DNA of 64,000 bases, taken from Glycine soja (Eukaryota; Streptophyta; Magnoliopsida; Fabales; Fabaceae). The position numbers and the translations under genes were made by a program. Shown here piece after piece: positions 26,683-38,171 of this stretch (position 1 is its first letter; each line of letters begins with the position of its first letter). The notes under the pieces were generated by a model, which saw nothing but the letters and a program-made list of their open reading frames with translations, was not told where the DNA came from and ran no database searches. The stretch lies in NCBI RefSeq assembly GCF_004193775.1, contig NC_041009.1, positions 46,989,534 to 47,053,533 on the forward strand, in the 5' to 3' direction.

Positions 26683-26929
26683 TTGGATTCAAAATCCCAT
26701 CTATTTAAGTAGATATGGATTTGATCATATATAATCTATATCTACTTAAATGTTATAAGAATTTTCTTTTTACAAATTTTATTAATTAAACACTTAAAAA
26801 AAAACTTAACACATGTTCACTTAAACTTGATAAGAATGACTTCAAATACCAAATGTATTAATTAAAAGATCACTAAAAAGAATTAATCATACACTTGAAT
26901 CTGACCAAGTTCTATCAGAATCATACTCA

Positions 26930-27477
26930 ATTTACTAATAATTAGTTTCCACGTTATTTTTATCCTCTAAATATGTATCTTCTTTAACATTCCCAACATC
27001 CCCCAATGTAGCCTTCATCCCCAATCTTTGTCATTGAAATCGTCATCATCTTTTTTGTGACTTTATTCTTCTTCAACTTCTTCATCGTCGTTGCCAATCA
27101 CCATCTTCCTAACGATGGGGATGCCGTGACGCAAACGTTTAAGTTTCTTGGAAGAGGATTCCTAAAGCCACTCAATTTTCTCCTTTGAGAGGTTGAGGGA
27201 TTCTTCTCCGTCATCATCGTAACAAACCACATGCTTAGAGGTGAGGATATGGAAGGATTTGACGAAGCCTTCATACCAGGTTTTGCCCAAGGGCCAATAA
27301 ACCTTGATCCTTCGACCAACGAGTAGGAGGGGTATGACTACAGTTAGGTTAAGGTTAGGGTTGGTTTTGGAAAGAGTGGGAGAGGGCGAAGGAGAAGCAG
27401 ATTTGGTGAAGAAGAAAGTGATTTGAATTTGTTGATTGACGAGTACTGATCGACCGTTGGTGTTGCGGCAAAACCAT
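26930..27477 (-). pseudogene. captured MSH6 5' fragment (PIP box and Tudor domain)
   Basis: MSH6 pairs with MSH2 to recognise base mismatches. Its plant N-terminus has a PCNA-interacting box and a Tudor-like domain. The minus strand here shows NGRSVLVNQQ, then QIQITFFF (fits QxxIxxFF), SPSPSPTLSKTNPN, and a Tudor stretch with VGRRIKVYWPLGKTWYEGF, SKHVV.YDDDGEESLNLS and KEKIEW (27165-27330). An acidic tail follows (DDDFNDKDWG). It is broken by an in-frame TAG at 27164-27162, a frameshift just after the start region (ATG at 27477 is out of frame) and further stops near 27010. All of it lies inside the hAT element, so this is gene capture, not the functional MSH6 locus. Confidence 0.85.
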
Positions 27478-28319
27478 TGTTGTGTGTAATGTGTTGCAGA
27501 GTGCAGTAAATGAGTGACTTAAAGCGTTAGAGACAAGTTATGGTAAACAAAAAAGGTGGTGGGGTTTCTGTGTTTGAGCCTTTTGGGCGTGATGAGGTGT
27601 GGGTTTTGGATTTGGATTTTGGATTTGATGGGGAAACGGGTTTGGATTCAGATGTCCACTTAAGATCCATGTATCAGATAATGGATTTTGGATCTTTAAA
27701 CTAAAATAAGACGTGAATGAGTTTTAAAAGTCTAATCTATTAAAGTGATTTAAAACAAATTGGATTAGACTGAGAATTGGATCAAATTAGGATATTGGAC
27801 TTTTTTTTCCCAGGCCTACATAAAATGATAACAAGAGTCTCCTTCTTCTGGATGAGAGTGTGGTTAAAAGATCAAACAATACGACATTCTTCTTTGATTC
27901 CCTCCAATGTTGTGATTTTATGTTGAAAATTTGACCAAAACATGCCATTTGCCAAACTGTTTTTGCATGATCACAATCAAAGAATAAAGATCAATTTCTT
28001 AGCAATTTTCACATTACGACATTTCATATGGTGATACTTCACTCAACTCCTTATTGGTAAAAATCCCTAATCGTTCAGAACTCTTCGTAGGTAATCCTTT
28101 TTGAGACATTGACAACCAACTTTGACATCGCTTAATTGCTCTTAAATGACCGTTGCAAACCTATACAAGACTTTTTAGTATATTTTGTCTTCATTCACAT
28201 GCTTTATGGAAGATCACTCATCTCATAAATATTCTAAGTTAAACATGCTGAATTGTGGAATTCTTAATTGATAAACTATCAAAAAGTAGATGAATCTTAT
28301 TAGTATAGGTAATGCCAAC

Positions 28320-28690
28320 TAATTTTTTAAGTCATCATCAACGGTACAATTTCATACCTATACAATCTCAAGATCTCTCTTATTTTGGTGTGATTTTTCT
28401 AAGGTATTACATCTTTGATTTTCTCTTATGTGATTTTATGTTGAATATTTTACCAAAAACCTGCCATTTACATGATCACAATCAAATAATAAAAGTCCTT
28501 CGTTTTCAATTCAGTTTTTCACAAAAATGACTCCTATGAAGACATAAAACTCCTTGTGTTTTGAAGTTTGTTATGAGAGGGCAAGCAAACTCCTAAGATC
28601 TTCCCAAGAAAAGTGATTTAACTTAGGAGCAACATGTAAATTCCAAACCTTCATTTAATCTACTTTTACTTTCAGGTGATCCGTTTGAAT
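28320..28690 (-). mobile_element. second LINE zinc-finger fragment
   Basis: The minus strand shows VWNLHVAPKLNHFSWEDLRS and FDCDHVNGRFLVKYST with stops, the zinc-finger segment found after reverse transcriptase in plant LINEs. Its DNA resembles 27912-28020 (ATTTTATGTTGAA..TTTxACCAAAA..TGCCATTT..GATCACAATCAAA), so it is a related, separate copy. Confidence 0.6.
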
Positions 28691-29808
28691 AATTACTAAA
28701 TCCATGATATAATGATAAGTTGTGGTAACATAATATTTTTTCCATTTTTTTGAAAATATCCAAAGAAATTTATTAGAATTGGACAAATTTAGCAATGAGA
28801 TTTTCTTTATTTCATAAATATCTTAATGGTTAATGAGGATACTTACACTAAATGTGTCATGCCCCATTGGAAGTAATATCGAAATTTGTGAATTGTCATG
28901 AGCTCTAAGTCAAGGTTGGTCCCAAATTCTAATATTACTTCCATTTCAATCATTCATTTTCTACCTTCATTTACTACACCAAACAAAACTTATATTATGC
29001 CCCACTTGAATTTCCAATAAATATTCATTTGAAAAATGTTGAAATTTAAAGATTTTAGAAAAAAATACTAATTTAAGATAAGTTTTTTTATTCAATTAAA
29101 TTAACCAAATTCTTTAATTGTGATCGATTAATTATTTTTTTACTGTATTGATCAATAATGCAAATATTTTTTTATGCTATGATCAAAGGTGTAAAGATTT
29201 TATATATTATTATTATTATTATTAAATTACAAACTATCTTTTATAATAAATTTATTTACTTTTTAATAGTTGTCTTAAAATTCATATAAAAACTTATTTG
29301 TAATTGAATACATTTGCAAAAGAAATAATACATACTAAAAGTCTATTTCTATTTATCTCAAAATAATATTCCTCTAATTTAGTTAATCTTTTAGCATATG
29401 AATCTCCGTAACCCTTGGCGGCTCAATATTTCTCCCCATCTAATGAACTGTATTCCTCTCAATATTTTTTGAAGCACAAATTCTCTTGTCTCTCTTTCTT
29501 TCTCTGCCTCCAATCCCAATATTCTCTTCCCTTCTCTCCTTCATTTGCACCATTCAAAAGCCCGAAACATTCTTCTTCTTCTTCTTCTTCTTCAACAAAC
29601 CAATAGCATAAACACGTGGCCTGACTCTTCAAAGCTCTACCATCTCTTGGGTACGCAGTTGTATTAAATATTTGGAGGGAGGGAGAATTTTGTCGTAGTG
29701 ATCATACCGGCTTGAACAGATTGCCTTCGGTGGAGGCGTAGGATACCTGTGGTTTAAACCAAAAAAAAGAAGAAGAAGAAAGCTCTAGCCTCTCACGTTG
29801 AAACTCTC
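28691..29808. other. RUS4 upstream region
   Basis: AT-rich DNA becoming pyrimidine-rich from about 29460. The RUS4 promoter and 5' UTR are expected here. It contains a (TTC)8 microsatellite at 29570-29593. No other gene is seen. Confidence 0.5.
29570..29593. repeat. (TTC)8 microsatellite in the RUS4 leader region
   Basis: Eight TTC repeats about 220 bp upstream of the RUS4 start codon. Confidence 0.9.
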
Positions 29809-32800
29809 ATGCCATTCTCTCTTCACTTACCCACCAATCACCCATCATGGAACCTTCCAAACCCCAAGCAACCAACACCCACTAAGCAAAACCTCATTTT
29901 TCGGCGATTCCCGGTCTTTTCCTCGCTCAGAACCTCCCTCGACTGCGTCTCCGATGGAGGCGTCGAGAAGGGCTCTTCTTCGAAGCCAATTCGGCTCCCA
30001 TTCGTGGTGAGGAGCCCCGCCAGTGTCTCGAGATTCTTCTGGACCGGAAACTGCTTGCAGGTCGTGAGCGTCGACGGCGGCGGCAGTGCGGCTTCTGACG
30101 TGAGTTTTGATGATAGGTGGCTGAGGGCGTTTGGCTCTGTTGTGTGGGACTTCTTCATTCCGAGAGGAGTCACTGGGAACTATGTGGAGTATGTCAAATG
30201 GAAGCTTCTTCATCGTGTTTTCAGCTCCGCGCTTCAAGTGCTTGCCACTCAGGTATTTACTTTTTTCTAACACCTTGTTTGTTTATTGTTTGCAAAAACA
30301 GTTTTTTTTTTAATTTTATTTTATTAAAAGGATTAAAGGACACAACTTAGATATAGTTTGATAGGAGGAGATATAAAGTTGATCCAATGGTTAGGGAAAT
30401 ATGAAGGAGGAGGGAGGAGGAGATGTTGCGGGTTCAAGTCCTGTAATTTTTTCTTTCTTATTAGCAAATGTTAGTTTGTTATAATGTTAGTTTTTGTTAG
30501 CAGAGGAGATCAAACCCGCGACCTTTTCCTGCTCTTCTCTGATTGGAATTGATATAGTTTCATCTCGGCTATCGACAAACTTCGTTTACATATCTGTTAG
30601 GAATCTGAGGAGGGGAAAAGGAAGCGAACCATGGCTTGAGAGTAAAACTCAAAAGGAATCATATTGAATAGAACAAAGTAACTAACTCCTAACTGAATTG
30701 GAACTAGCACTTAACTAATTGCTTCTCTGTTAATTGATTTTTAACAACTTCACTAACATCCTGTTTAATATCAACACGGGAACTCTAATTCTGATTGAAG
30801 AACAACACTCAAATTACTTATGGACCTACATCTAAGTATTGTCCGTTTTTAGATTTTGTTTTGTCTCCTAAGCACATTTGAAAGTCTTTGTCCCATGAGC
30901 ATATTTTTGTTTTCCAAAGTTTGTCTACTAGGCAATGGAATTGAGCATCGAGGAAAACAGAAGAAGAGAATGAGAAAACATTCTAGCTGTTTCTGTTTTT
31001 TTTGGTTTTTAAAATACTTGTTTTGGAAACAGTTTTCAAAATTTAATATAATTTGGATGAGAGATTGATTTTGCTGAGTAGTTTGAAATTATTTTAGAAA
31101 ATAGATTTAAAACAAAAAGAAAGTGAGAAGAGAATTAAACAGGCCATGGGTTTGAAGTTGTTAAGTGACTGTTTGGTTTCATGCCATGTGGTGGGGTTGT
31201 TAAGGATTACTTTGAAAATTGATAATACCTTATATGTTCATTCATGTGGAAAAATTTAAACTTTGTTTATTAGTCTGTCTTAGTTGCCATGTGTTCTACA
31301 CTTCTACCTATGCATACAATGAGGAGTGTGTGCTTGTGAGAGAGAGGGAGAGAGATTGTTATGTATCTTATTTGTGTGATGGATTTATTTGCTTTTAAAA
31401 AAATGCATGTGTGAGAGAGAGAGAGAGAGAGGGACAGAGTGAGTTAAACAGGGTTCTCTGTTTCCTTATCACATAATGAATGCGTCACACATTTTATCCT
31501 CATTTAAGTTGTGATGAAAGTTCTTCTAGGTCTCACTGTAGTGGTTTGTCTTGCATGAGAACTTACTGTGTTACAATGGATTGGTCTCAGGCAATGTTTA
31601 CAGCCATGGGAGTTGGATTCTCCAATTCCCTTCCATCAGCTGCTGCCCTTAATTGGGTCTTAAAAGATGGTCTTGGACGACTAAGCAGATGCATATACAC
31701 TGCTAGCCTAGCATCTGCTTTTGATACAAATTTAAAGGTATTTTAACTTTCATTTTTGAATGAATCTATTTTCGTTAAAAAGTCACCTGAACTTCTGAAG
31801 TATAACAATTTGAGGTGATGGTGGCAATTAATTTGAAACTGCAGTTTTTATATGCTAATCATATATGAAGAAATCTGATGAATTTTTCTTGTCATCTTTT
31901 CGGTACCTGCTGTACAAAGAGGGTTCGGTTCACTACATCTGTCCTTTTTGTTGCAAGCATTGGACTTGAGTTACTTACTCCTGCATTTCCTCGTTGCTTC
32001 CTGCTTCTTGCAACTATTGCCAATATTTCTAAACAAATAAGCCTGGCTTGTTACTTAGCGACTCGGGTAAGGATCAGACCTCTACAATATATAGTTCTCT
32101 ATTAAATTGATTTTTTTTAAATGTCTCTTGTTTTGGAGCTGTTCTTTGTATGATATTATACTCTTAATGGAATTTCGTATATGAGGCAAAGTAATCTGCA
32201 TGGTAGTTAATAAGATATAACCTATGTCGGTGCTGCACGTTAAGAGTTCATGTTTTTATCTTTGTATATGGGTTGGTGTTACCCCTTGTACCTCAATTAA
32301 TATATCTATTATTTGCCGATTTAAAAAAAAAATCCGCATGGTAGTTGTTATGTAGTAAAATAATCTGTATAGCAGAAAAATAAAGAGAGCCGTGTTCTAG
32401 GTAGGCATTAAATTTATTTGACATCCTAATATGTTATATGAAATGATGTAACAATGCTGGTGTGAGGAGTTACAGAAGATTAGACAGAAATGTCCAATTC
32501 TTGCGCTGCCAATATAATAACTCTAATTATTTTGTTCCTTTTAATAACAACTTTTGTAAGTCTTGTAAGTATGCTTAAAATTCAGAGATTTGGTTGCTGT
32601 GTATGAATTATGATATTACTAATTACTATATTAGTAGATCTCACAGTCATTAATGTACTTTGTGCCAGTATTCTGGTTGCATGTTTGAATAAGAGCTTTT
32701 GTTTCACACGGATAGATGCTAGCCATAATTATGTAATACAAATATGTTATCAAGTATTTGAATGGGACCTCCAAAGCTGTCAGTTTTTCTTTAGACCTCT

Positions 32801-35396
32801 GGATTTCTGTTAGTAGACAACTTGTCATACTGATTGCTAGTTTCTTTGTTCTGTGACTTCTTAAACCATACCACCTTATATTCCATTTCAATAAAGCACA
32901 AAGTGCTTTCGATAGCATGAACTGCCCATCTTTTCTATTTGTTTATTGGTTGTGGATTTACCTTTTGCCCAACTAAATGTACAATAAGTTCATCAATAGA
33001 GGATGTGTCTTGCAAAAATTCTCTGCTTTTGTGTTGTGTATAGTGATTGATAACATCTTTTGACCCATGAATTTTGGTGTTTTCACTTTGTTTAAACAGT
33101 CAGCTGTTCATCAAAGTTTTGCAATAGGAGACAACCTTGGTGAAATTTCTGCTAAGGCACAGGTCAGCATGTGCATTTCTTTCTTTCTTTTTTCCATAAT
33201 ATGTATCTTGAATGCATTATTTTCTGATTTTTTTTATATGTTTGTTTCAGATTCAAACAGTGTGCTTTGACATCCTTGGTCTTATGCTTGCTGCACTTGT
33301 TAATCTGTGGATAGAGAACCATCGAAGGTTGTTATCTATCTCCATTAATTAAATATTCTTTATATATGTGTATATACACATACACACACATTAATTAGAT
33401 GTTCTTCTTGTTCGTTAGATGTATAATACTATAGGTTGGCTAAGCTGTGGAACTAAGACCTTATCTTTAACAAGAAAAACAAAAGCTTTACACGATGTTA
33501 CATAGCCAGTTTGACTTGTGTTGGTGTATGATATATTTTTCTAGTTTCTTTGCATAAATAAATTGGCTTATCTTTTAACTTGTGTTATTTCCTGGCTTGC
33601 AAGACAACAAGCAGGTCTCCATTACTTTATTTATCCCTTTTTTGCTGCTATGGACCTTTTTGGGATTTATCAAGGACTAAAGACTGTCCATCTGCAAACC
33701 TTGACTAAGGTAGGTTTTCTAGTGGCTTGAAATATTAAATTGTGTAGATTAAATTTTTTCTAATTTATAATCTAGGACAAACTAATTTGTTTTCTTCGTT
33801 TAATATTAAAAATGTAAAGTGTGATGGGATTCCGGATGTCTCCACTTTTAGACAAGTGCAAAGAATCAAGTTTTAGATTTGCTATCATTACTGACACATT
33901 AAAGGAAAGATTTTATTATTATCATATGTTGGTTTAGTCTTTTTCTGTTTCTGTATGTCCTTTTTATTTGTTCATTTTACCCCTCCACTTGTATATTTTG
34001 TCTTATAAAAACATCCATTTTTTAAACTGTTTTTTGTTGTATGACATTAGACTTTTGTCGAGAGTATTTATTTATTGTCTTGTTGGTGTGTTATTGTTTT
34101 AGGATAGGCTTGAAATTATTCTGAGCACTTGGATTGAGTGTGGATATGTGCCATCCCCTGCAGAGGTGAGCGAGAAAGAAGGAATTAACTTTCTGGGAGT
34201 GAAAGGTGATATGCTGCTGACTCTTCTATTTCTGTTCAATACTGTCCAAGTCCTGTTCTTCAGTAGTGAGCTTATAGTCAACTAATACGGTTCGATACAG
34301 GTAAAAGCTTGTGGCCAATTAGAATAGGGTGCCTAAATCCCAAGGACCAAGTACCCAAGTGGTCAATGAAGACAATACAATGTATAACAGATGAGGATTA
34401 TTACTTTGTGTGCGCTGAGATCTTCGATGGATTAAGAAGAACCGGAAAGGTGAGCATTATTCTGAGAGTATCCGGGGGGCCTATTCTTCCTCTTAACATC
34501 CTATAAAGTAGTGTTTTCTAACTGTTCGTATTTGCTTGTCTCTTATGGTGGTAAACCCTCTAGCCGTCTATCCTTCTTTCCATACGTGAAGGAGCCAAAG
34601 CAGTACATATAATCATGGGTTTGCTGCAGGTAGCATAACCACTCTTCATAGTGTATTTTCGACTATTTTATGATTAATGCACCGTTACTGGTAGCTAATT
34701 GAATTTGGATCCTCTCTGGTTATGAGAAAGACAAACAATTACAGTATGACCCACAATTGTTTATGTTGGGTCCGTTAAACTTGCTTTTGTATCTTTTACT
34801 TTCATAACATAAATGCTAGCAAAACACTCTTTAACACTTTCTAGTTTCTACTGTTAACTGAAATTTATTGGAAATCACAAAATTGTGGATTTCACTTATT
34901 GGAAATTTATTGTAATTTTCAATAAATTTTAATCAATAGTAGAGTCAGTTTGTGTTAGAAAGAATGTATTAGAAAGTGTGTTGCTAGCACTTCTCTAACA
35001 TAAAAGGATCCAAATTCAACTAATTAATTTGGTTTAAGCTGGAATAGAATACTCTCCATTTACTTTGGGAGGTAAAAACTCCGACCTGAAACCAGTTTTG
35101 CTCATTTTAATGATATATTTTGATATGACACTTTAAAAACAAAATCCTATGTTCAGGCTTGCTACATCAGAAAGGCTCTACTCTTGAACAGTACTAGGTG
35201 GGAGATTATTATAGAGGAAAGCCATGCATCAGACTCAACAATGGAGGATTGGTCTGTAATTGTTGAGGATGCCAAGAGATCTACAGAAAGGGATATGTCT
35301 AATTTGATTGAACAAATGGTGGGAAAGGGTTGGATGGTGAAGAACATTCTATTGTCAACACAAGAGCAGACTCGATACAGTTTTGTATGTGATTAA
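29809..35396 (+). CDS. RUS4: ROOT UVB SENSITIVE family protein (DUF647), RUS4-like
   Basis: Plant DUF647 proteins; RUS1 and RUS2 act in early seedling development and UV-B tolerance, and the biochemical role is unclear. Coding exons: 29809-30252, 31591-31737, 31920-32066, 33100-33162, 33251-33327, 33604-33709, 34103-34205, 34301-34449, 34564-34629, 35157-35396. They sum to 1542 nt (513 aa). The N-terminus is Ser/Pro-rich and may be a plastid transit peptide. DUF647 hallmarks are NYVEYVKWKLLH, VLATQAMFTAMGVGF, AALNWVLKDGLGRLSR, LLTPAFPRCFLLLATIANI, QSFAIGDNLGEISAKAQ and WPIRIGCLNPKDQ, with several hydrophobic stretches. I assign RUS4 because it differs from my recollection of RUS1, 2, 3, 5 and 6; the family call is firm and the number is less so. 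Confidence 0.88.
30366..30530. mobile_element. SINE-like inverted pair in RUS4 intron 1
   Basis: GGGTTCAAGTCC (30430-30441) fits a pol III B box, after GATCCAATGGTTAGGG. A second, inverted copy, GATCAAACCCGCGACCT, lies at about 30508-30524. The flanks GGAGGAGATGTTGCGGG and, inverted, GGTCGCGGGTTTGATC are related. Either two tRNA-like SINE pieces or a foldback element. Confidence 0.4.
32230..32334 (+). mobile_element. LINE 3' end with poly(A) in RUS4 intron 3
   Basis: GGTTGGTGTTACCCCTTGTACCTCAATTAATATATC..TTATTTGCCGATTT, then a run of A, matches my recollection of the 3' ends of legume L1-type LINE copies. No coding part is visible. Confidence 0.45.
34814..34995. mobile_element. Mutator-type MITE in RUS4 intron 9
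   Basis: A 182-bp foldback element. The left end is TGCTAGCAAAACACTCTTTA; the right end, inverted, is GAGAAGTGCTAGCAACACAC. A perfect 9-bp direct repeat TAACATAAA flanks it (34805-34813, 34996-35004), as expected for Mutator-like elements. The inner part repeats AAATTTATTGGAAAT. It is related to the MITE at 37732. Confidence 0.75.
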
Positions 35397-35889
35397 TGAT
35401 AGTTTTCAAAATTTGGCTGGCTCCTTTATTCAATGGGAGTGTTTGGGGATACGATACCATTCATTTTGAAGATTAGACTAAAGAATAAGGTAAAAAATGT
35501 GTTGTATATTCATAACTTTCATTATAACCAAAAAATATATTCATAAATCATAATTAATCTTCTGCTGGAGGGTGTTTTTAAGCCCATACACTGATTATGT
35601 AATGAGTACCTGAATTGTATTATTATACATTTACACAGAAAAAAGGGCTATGCTCTTCTTTTCTTATTGTTTATGTAACTTGTATTATCTGTGTACGCGA
35701 TTTCCAGTGCACACAATGGTTATAGGGTAGAGTTCATCTATATCTGTTGCACCATTGCCAATTACTCCTCAATGAAACCTCAAATTTTATGATGATTTCC
35801 GTGTCACGACCAAAATAGCAATAGTTGGCAACCAAAGATTCAATTGAAAGTGAAAACTAATGTTATTATAAGAAAATAAATTAGGTAAT

Positions 35890-36162
35890 TTAAAAAATTA
35901 GTAAACAAATTAAAATTAAAATTAGATAATTTGTTTATAAATATAAGAAAAGTAACTGGTTAAATAAAGTATATTTTTTGTATGATTTAGTTAATTTTTT
36001 ATTTATAATTTCATAGTTTATAAAAAATAAATTAAAAGTTAATATTTAAAAAATTGTAGGTAACTTTAATGAAATAATATTTTTTAAATTCAAACATATC
36101 CAAGTGTTATCTAATATGTTATTTGGTGTGCACTGAACATTAAATATAATTAAAGTTCTTAT
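35890..36162. repeat. direct repeat copy A (about 260-270 bp)
   Basis: Shares with copy B (36484-36743) the ordered blocks AAATTAAAATTAGATAATTT, TAAGAAAAGTAACT, AAATAAAGTATATTTTT, TTTAGTTAATTTTTT, AATTCAAACATAT and TAAATATAATTAAAGTTCTT. It is non-coding. Confidence 0.8.
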
Positions 36163-36186
36163 TTATCCTAATTTGAGTATATTAAC

Positions 36187-36446
36187 ATTCAACACAAAAA
36201 ATTTTGGACTATGAAATTATTAGTTACTTTATTTTTTAAAAATTTAATTTAAGGATATTATCATATTTTATCATTTATTTTTTTTAAATAATTTTTTTAT
36301 TTCCTATTTTTTTTCCCACGATTATCTCTTATATATACAAAATTTTATTTTTATTTTTTAAGTTAAATGATAAAGTATGATAATATTCTTAAATTAAATT
36401 TTGAAAACCAAAAATATTTCTTAGTCCAATTTTTTTTGTATTGAAT
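36187..36446. mobile_element. 260-bp foldback element (MITE-like)
   Basis: The left arm ATTCAACACAAAAAATTTTG..AAATTTAATTTAAGGATATT..ATCATTT (36187-36277) is matched by the inverted right arm (about 36356-36446). The arms are about 90 bp with scattered differences. The superfamily is not clear and no target duplication was identified. It sits between the two direct repeat copies. Confidence 0.7.
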
Positions 36447-36483
36447 ACAAATACACACAGCTATGGTGGATAGCATTTTCCTT

Positions 36484-36743
36484 TTAAAAAAATAGTTAGC
36501 AAATTAAAATTAGATAATTTGTTTATAATTATAAGAAAAGTAACTAATTTAATTAAATAAAGTATATTTTTGTATAATTTAGTTAATTTTTTTTAATGAT
36601 TTTCATAATTTATAAAATAAATTATAAGTTAAATTTTAGAAAATTATAGATAATTTTAGTGAACTATCTTTTTTTTTTAAATTCAAACATATTCAATTGT
36701 TGTCTAATTTATTATTAAACGTTAAATATAATTAAAGTTCTTA
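36484..36743. repeat. direct repeat copy B
   Basis: Partner of copy A at 35890-36162, same orientation, about 80-85% similar by eye. Confidence 0.8.
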
Positions 36744-37731
36744 CCTTATCATATTTTTATTCTACCGTATATCTTGCATGAGTTTATTTAAACTTAAAAG
36801 AAATAATTTTAAAACAAAACACTTTAATTTTTTTAAAAAAATAGATAAAATTTACATCTTAATAAACTAAAGAACTATTTAATTTAAATAAAAATAATCT
36901 AGGCAAACCATAAAAAAAGAAAATTTCTTATTTTATTAAAAAAAAACACTTAATACTCCCAAAAGCGATCGATAATGACGTAATGCCAAATGCGTTACAA
37001 TGAACCAATGACGGTTTACCAATATGCATTTAAGAAAAAATTCAAATAAAAACAGAGAATAGAATAAAATATAAATTGATGGCCAAAACACGCGGATATG
37101 AAATTAGCGAGCGGTGGTAGGTTCTAGAAAGTCCTGGGGGCTTACGGAAAGGTAAAATATATTAGGACTTACCCTCCAAAGATTTGTCTTCCTTGTTGCA
37201 GAAGAACCGTGCTTTCTAATCTTGTAATTTTCTGCGTTGCTTCGTGGTTAATTCTTCGTGTAAGTTCTCTCTTTCCCTGTAGGGGTTTTTCAGGGTTCAT
37301 TGTTGTGTGCGTTATCAATTGATTCTGATTTTCTTGAAGAGTTTTTTTTTTTTTTTGGTTCCTTAAGATAGAATTTGGGGTGCCAATTTTGTGTTGGATC
37401 TATAAATGTTTGAAAGTTTGAATTTTGGAGTTGGGTTACAAGTGTGGGGGGTCAAATTGTGAAAATTTCGAGGCGTCTTTTTTTTTTTTGGAAAGGGTCA
37501 TTGCGTTTTGTGTTGCTTGTGGATGTGGATGTTGAATTGTTGTTTCGTTTATTTATTTTTATGAAATATTTTCTTATTCAGTTGTTCCATGTTGAGATAT
37601 TATTCTGTTTGACAATGTTTAGTTTTTGTTTGGAGGCCTACTTTATGGGAGATTGGAATAATTTGGGCGAGGTTTTATTTTCAAATTTCGTCTGTTGTTA
37701 TTTTGCACACAAAAATATGATTATGCATGAT

Positions 37732-37937
37732 GAGGAATGCTAGTGGCACTCTCTGCTCTCTTCTGAAGACTCTTTCTTTCTTTGATTGGTTAGAATTTAT
37801 TGGAAATTGGTAGGTTTCGTTTTTTATTTTGGCAAGAAGCAAAACCTACCAAAATTGGTAATTTCCAATAAATACTAAACAATCATAGGGAGAGTCTTCA
37901 AAAGAGAATGTCAGATAGAGTGCCACTAACATTTCTC
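37732..37937. mobile_element. MITE in the 5' UTR intron of the DeSI gene
   Basis: The ends GAGGAATGCTAGTGGCACTC and, inverted, GAGAAATGTTAGTGGCACTC form a long foldback of about 206 bp. The arms continue through GAAGACTC, AATTTATTGGAAATT and GGTAGGTTT. The GA(G/A)AATGCTAG end and TTATTGGAAAT core tie it to the MITE at 34814. No convincing target duplication. Confidence 0.7.
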
Positions 37938-38171
37938 ATGATAACAAATGGTGGATGTACTTGCTTTCTGGTAGGATACTATTCTCGTAATTTTGTGGTT
38001 TTTGTTACATGTTTAGTTCATAAGGGTGTTTCTCTTTTATGGTTGTTTTGGTAGGATTCTTACCGAGTTTCACTGTTTCAGGTTCTTGTGATCTTTCTGT
38101 TGGAGTATTTACAACACTCCTTTGTAAGTTTAACTAAAGAGGCTAATTAATTTTCAATTGGACCACAGCAG

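Larger units (their letters stand above)
26557..27818. mobile_element. complete non-autonomous hAT transposon carrying an MSH6 fragment
   Basis: The ends are CAGGGGCGGGCATGG on the left and, reading inward on the other strand, TAGGCCTGGGAAAAA on the right. This is an imperfect hAT-type inverted repeat with C/T at the first base. Both ends are directly flanked by the 8-bp repeat CATAAAAT (26549-26556 and 27819-27826), the target-duplication size of hAT elements. Removing the element restores continuity of the LINE it entered. The 1262-bp element has no transposase. It holds an (AT)28 tract and a decayed 5' portion of MSH6. Confidence 0.88.
26060..28319 (-). mobile_element. LINE remnant (zinc-finger/RNase H end), split by a hAT
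   Basis: The minus strand reads from a reverse-transcriptase zinc-finger segment (CDHAKTVWQMACFGQIFN, about 27940) into a linker (TIWIRRNKKIWNEEDLP) and then an RNase H-like domain (GCFKLNTH, HPKEAESWGLLQGILWIQEL, IEVGYKLVVDDL, 26063-26404). This order is typical of plant L1-type LINEs. The linker is continuous only if the element at 26557-27818 and one copy of its 8-bp duplication are removed. Stops and the missing reverse transcriptase core show it is dead. Confidence 0.8.
35397..37731. other. intergenic DNA and 5' region of the DeSI gene
   Basis: 35397 to about 35800 should include the RUS4 3' UTR. 35890-36743 holds a long direct duplication and a foldback element. About 37160-37259 looks like a 5' UTR exon of the next gene, with a good donor (TTCGT/GTAAGT at 37260) that could splice to the CAG before 38172. 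Confidence 0.5.

Noticed and set aside
27098..27319. Minus-strand 73-codon frame in the hAT element
   Set aside because: Out-of-frame reading of the MSH6 fragment; the meaningful frame is the one with the Tudor motif and an internal stop.
29838..30273. Two overlapping minus-strand frames of 111 and 142 codons
   Set aside because: Antisense shadows of the first RUS4 coding exon, which has GC-richer coding sequence and spliced homology.
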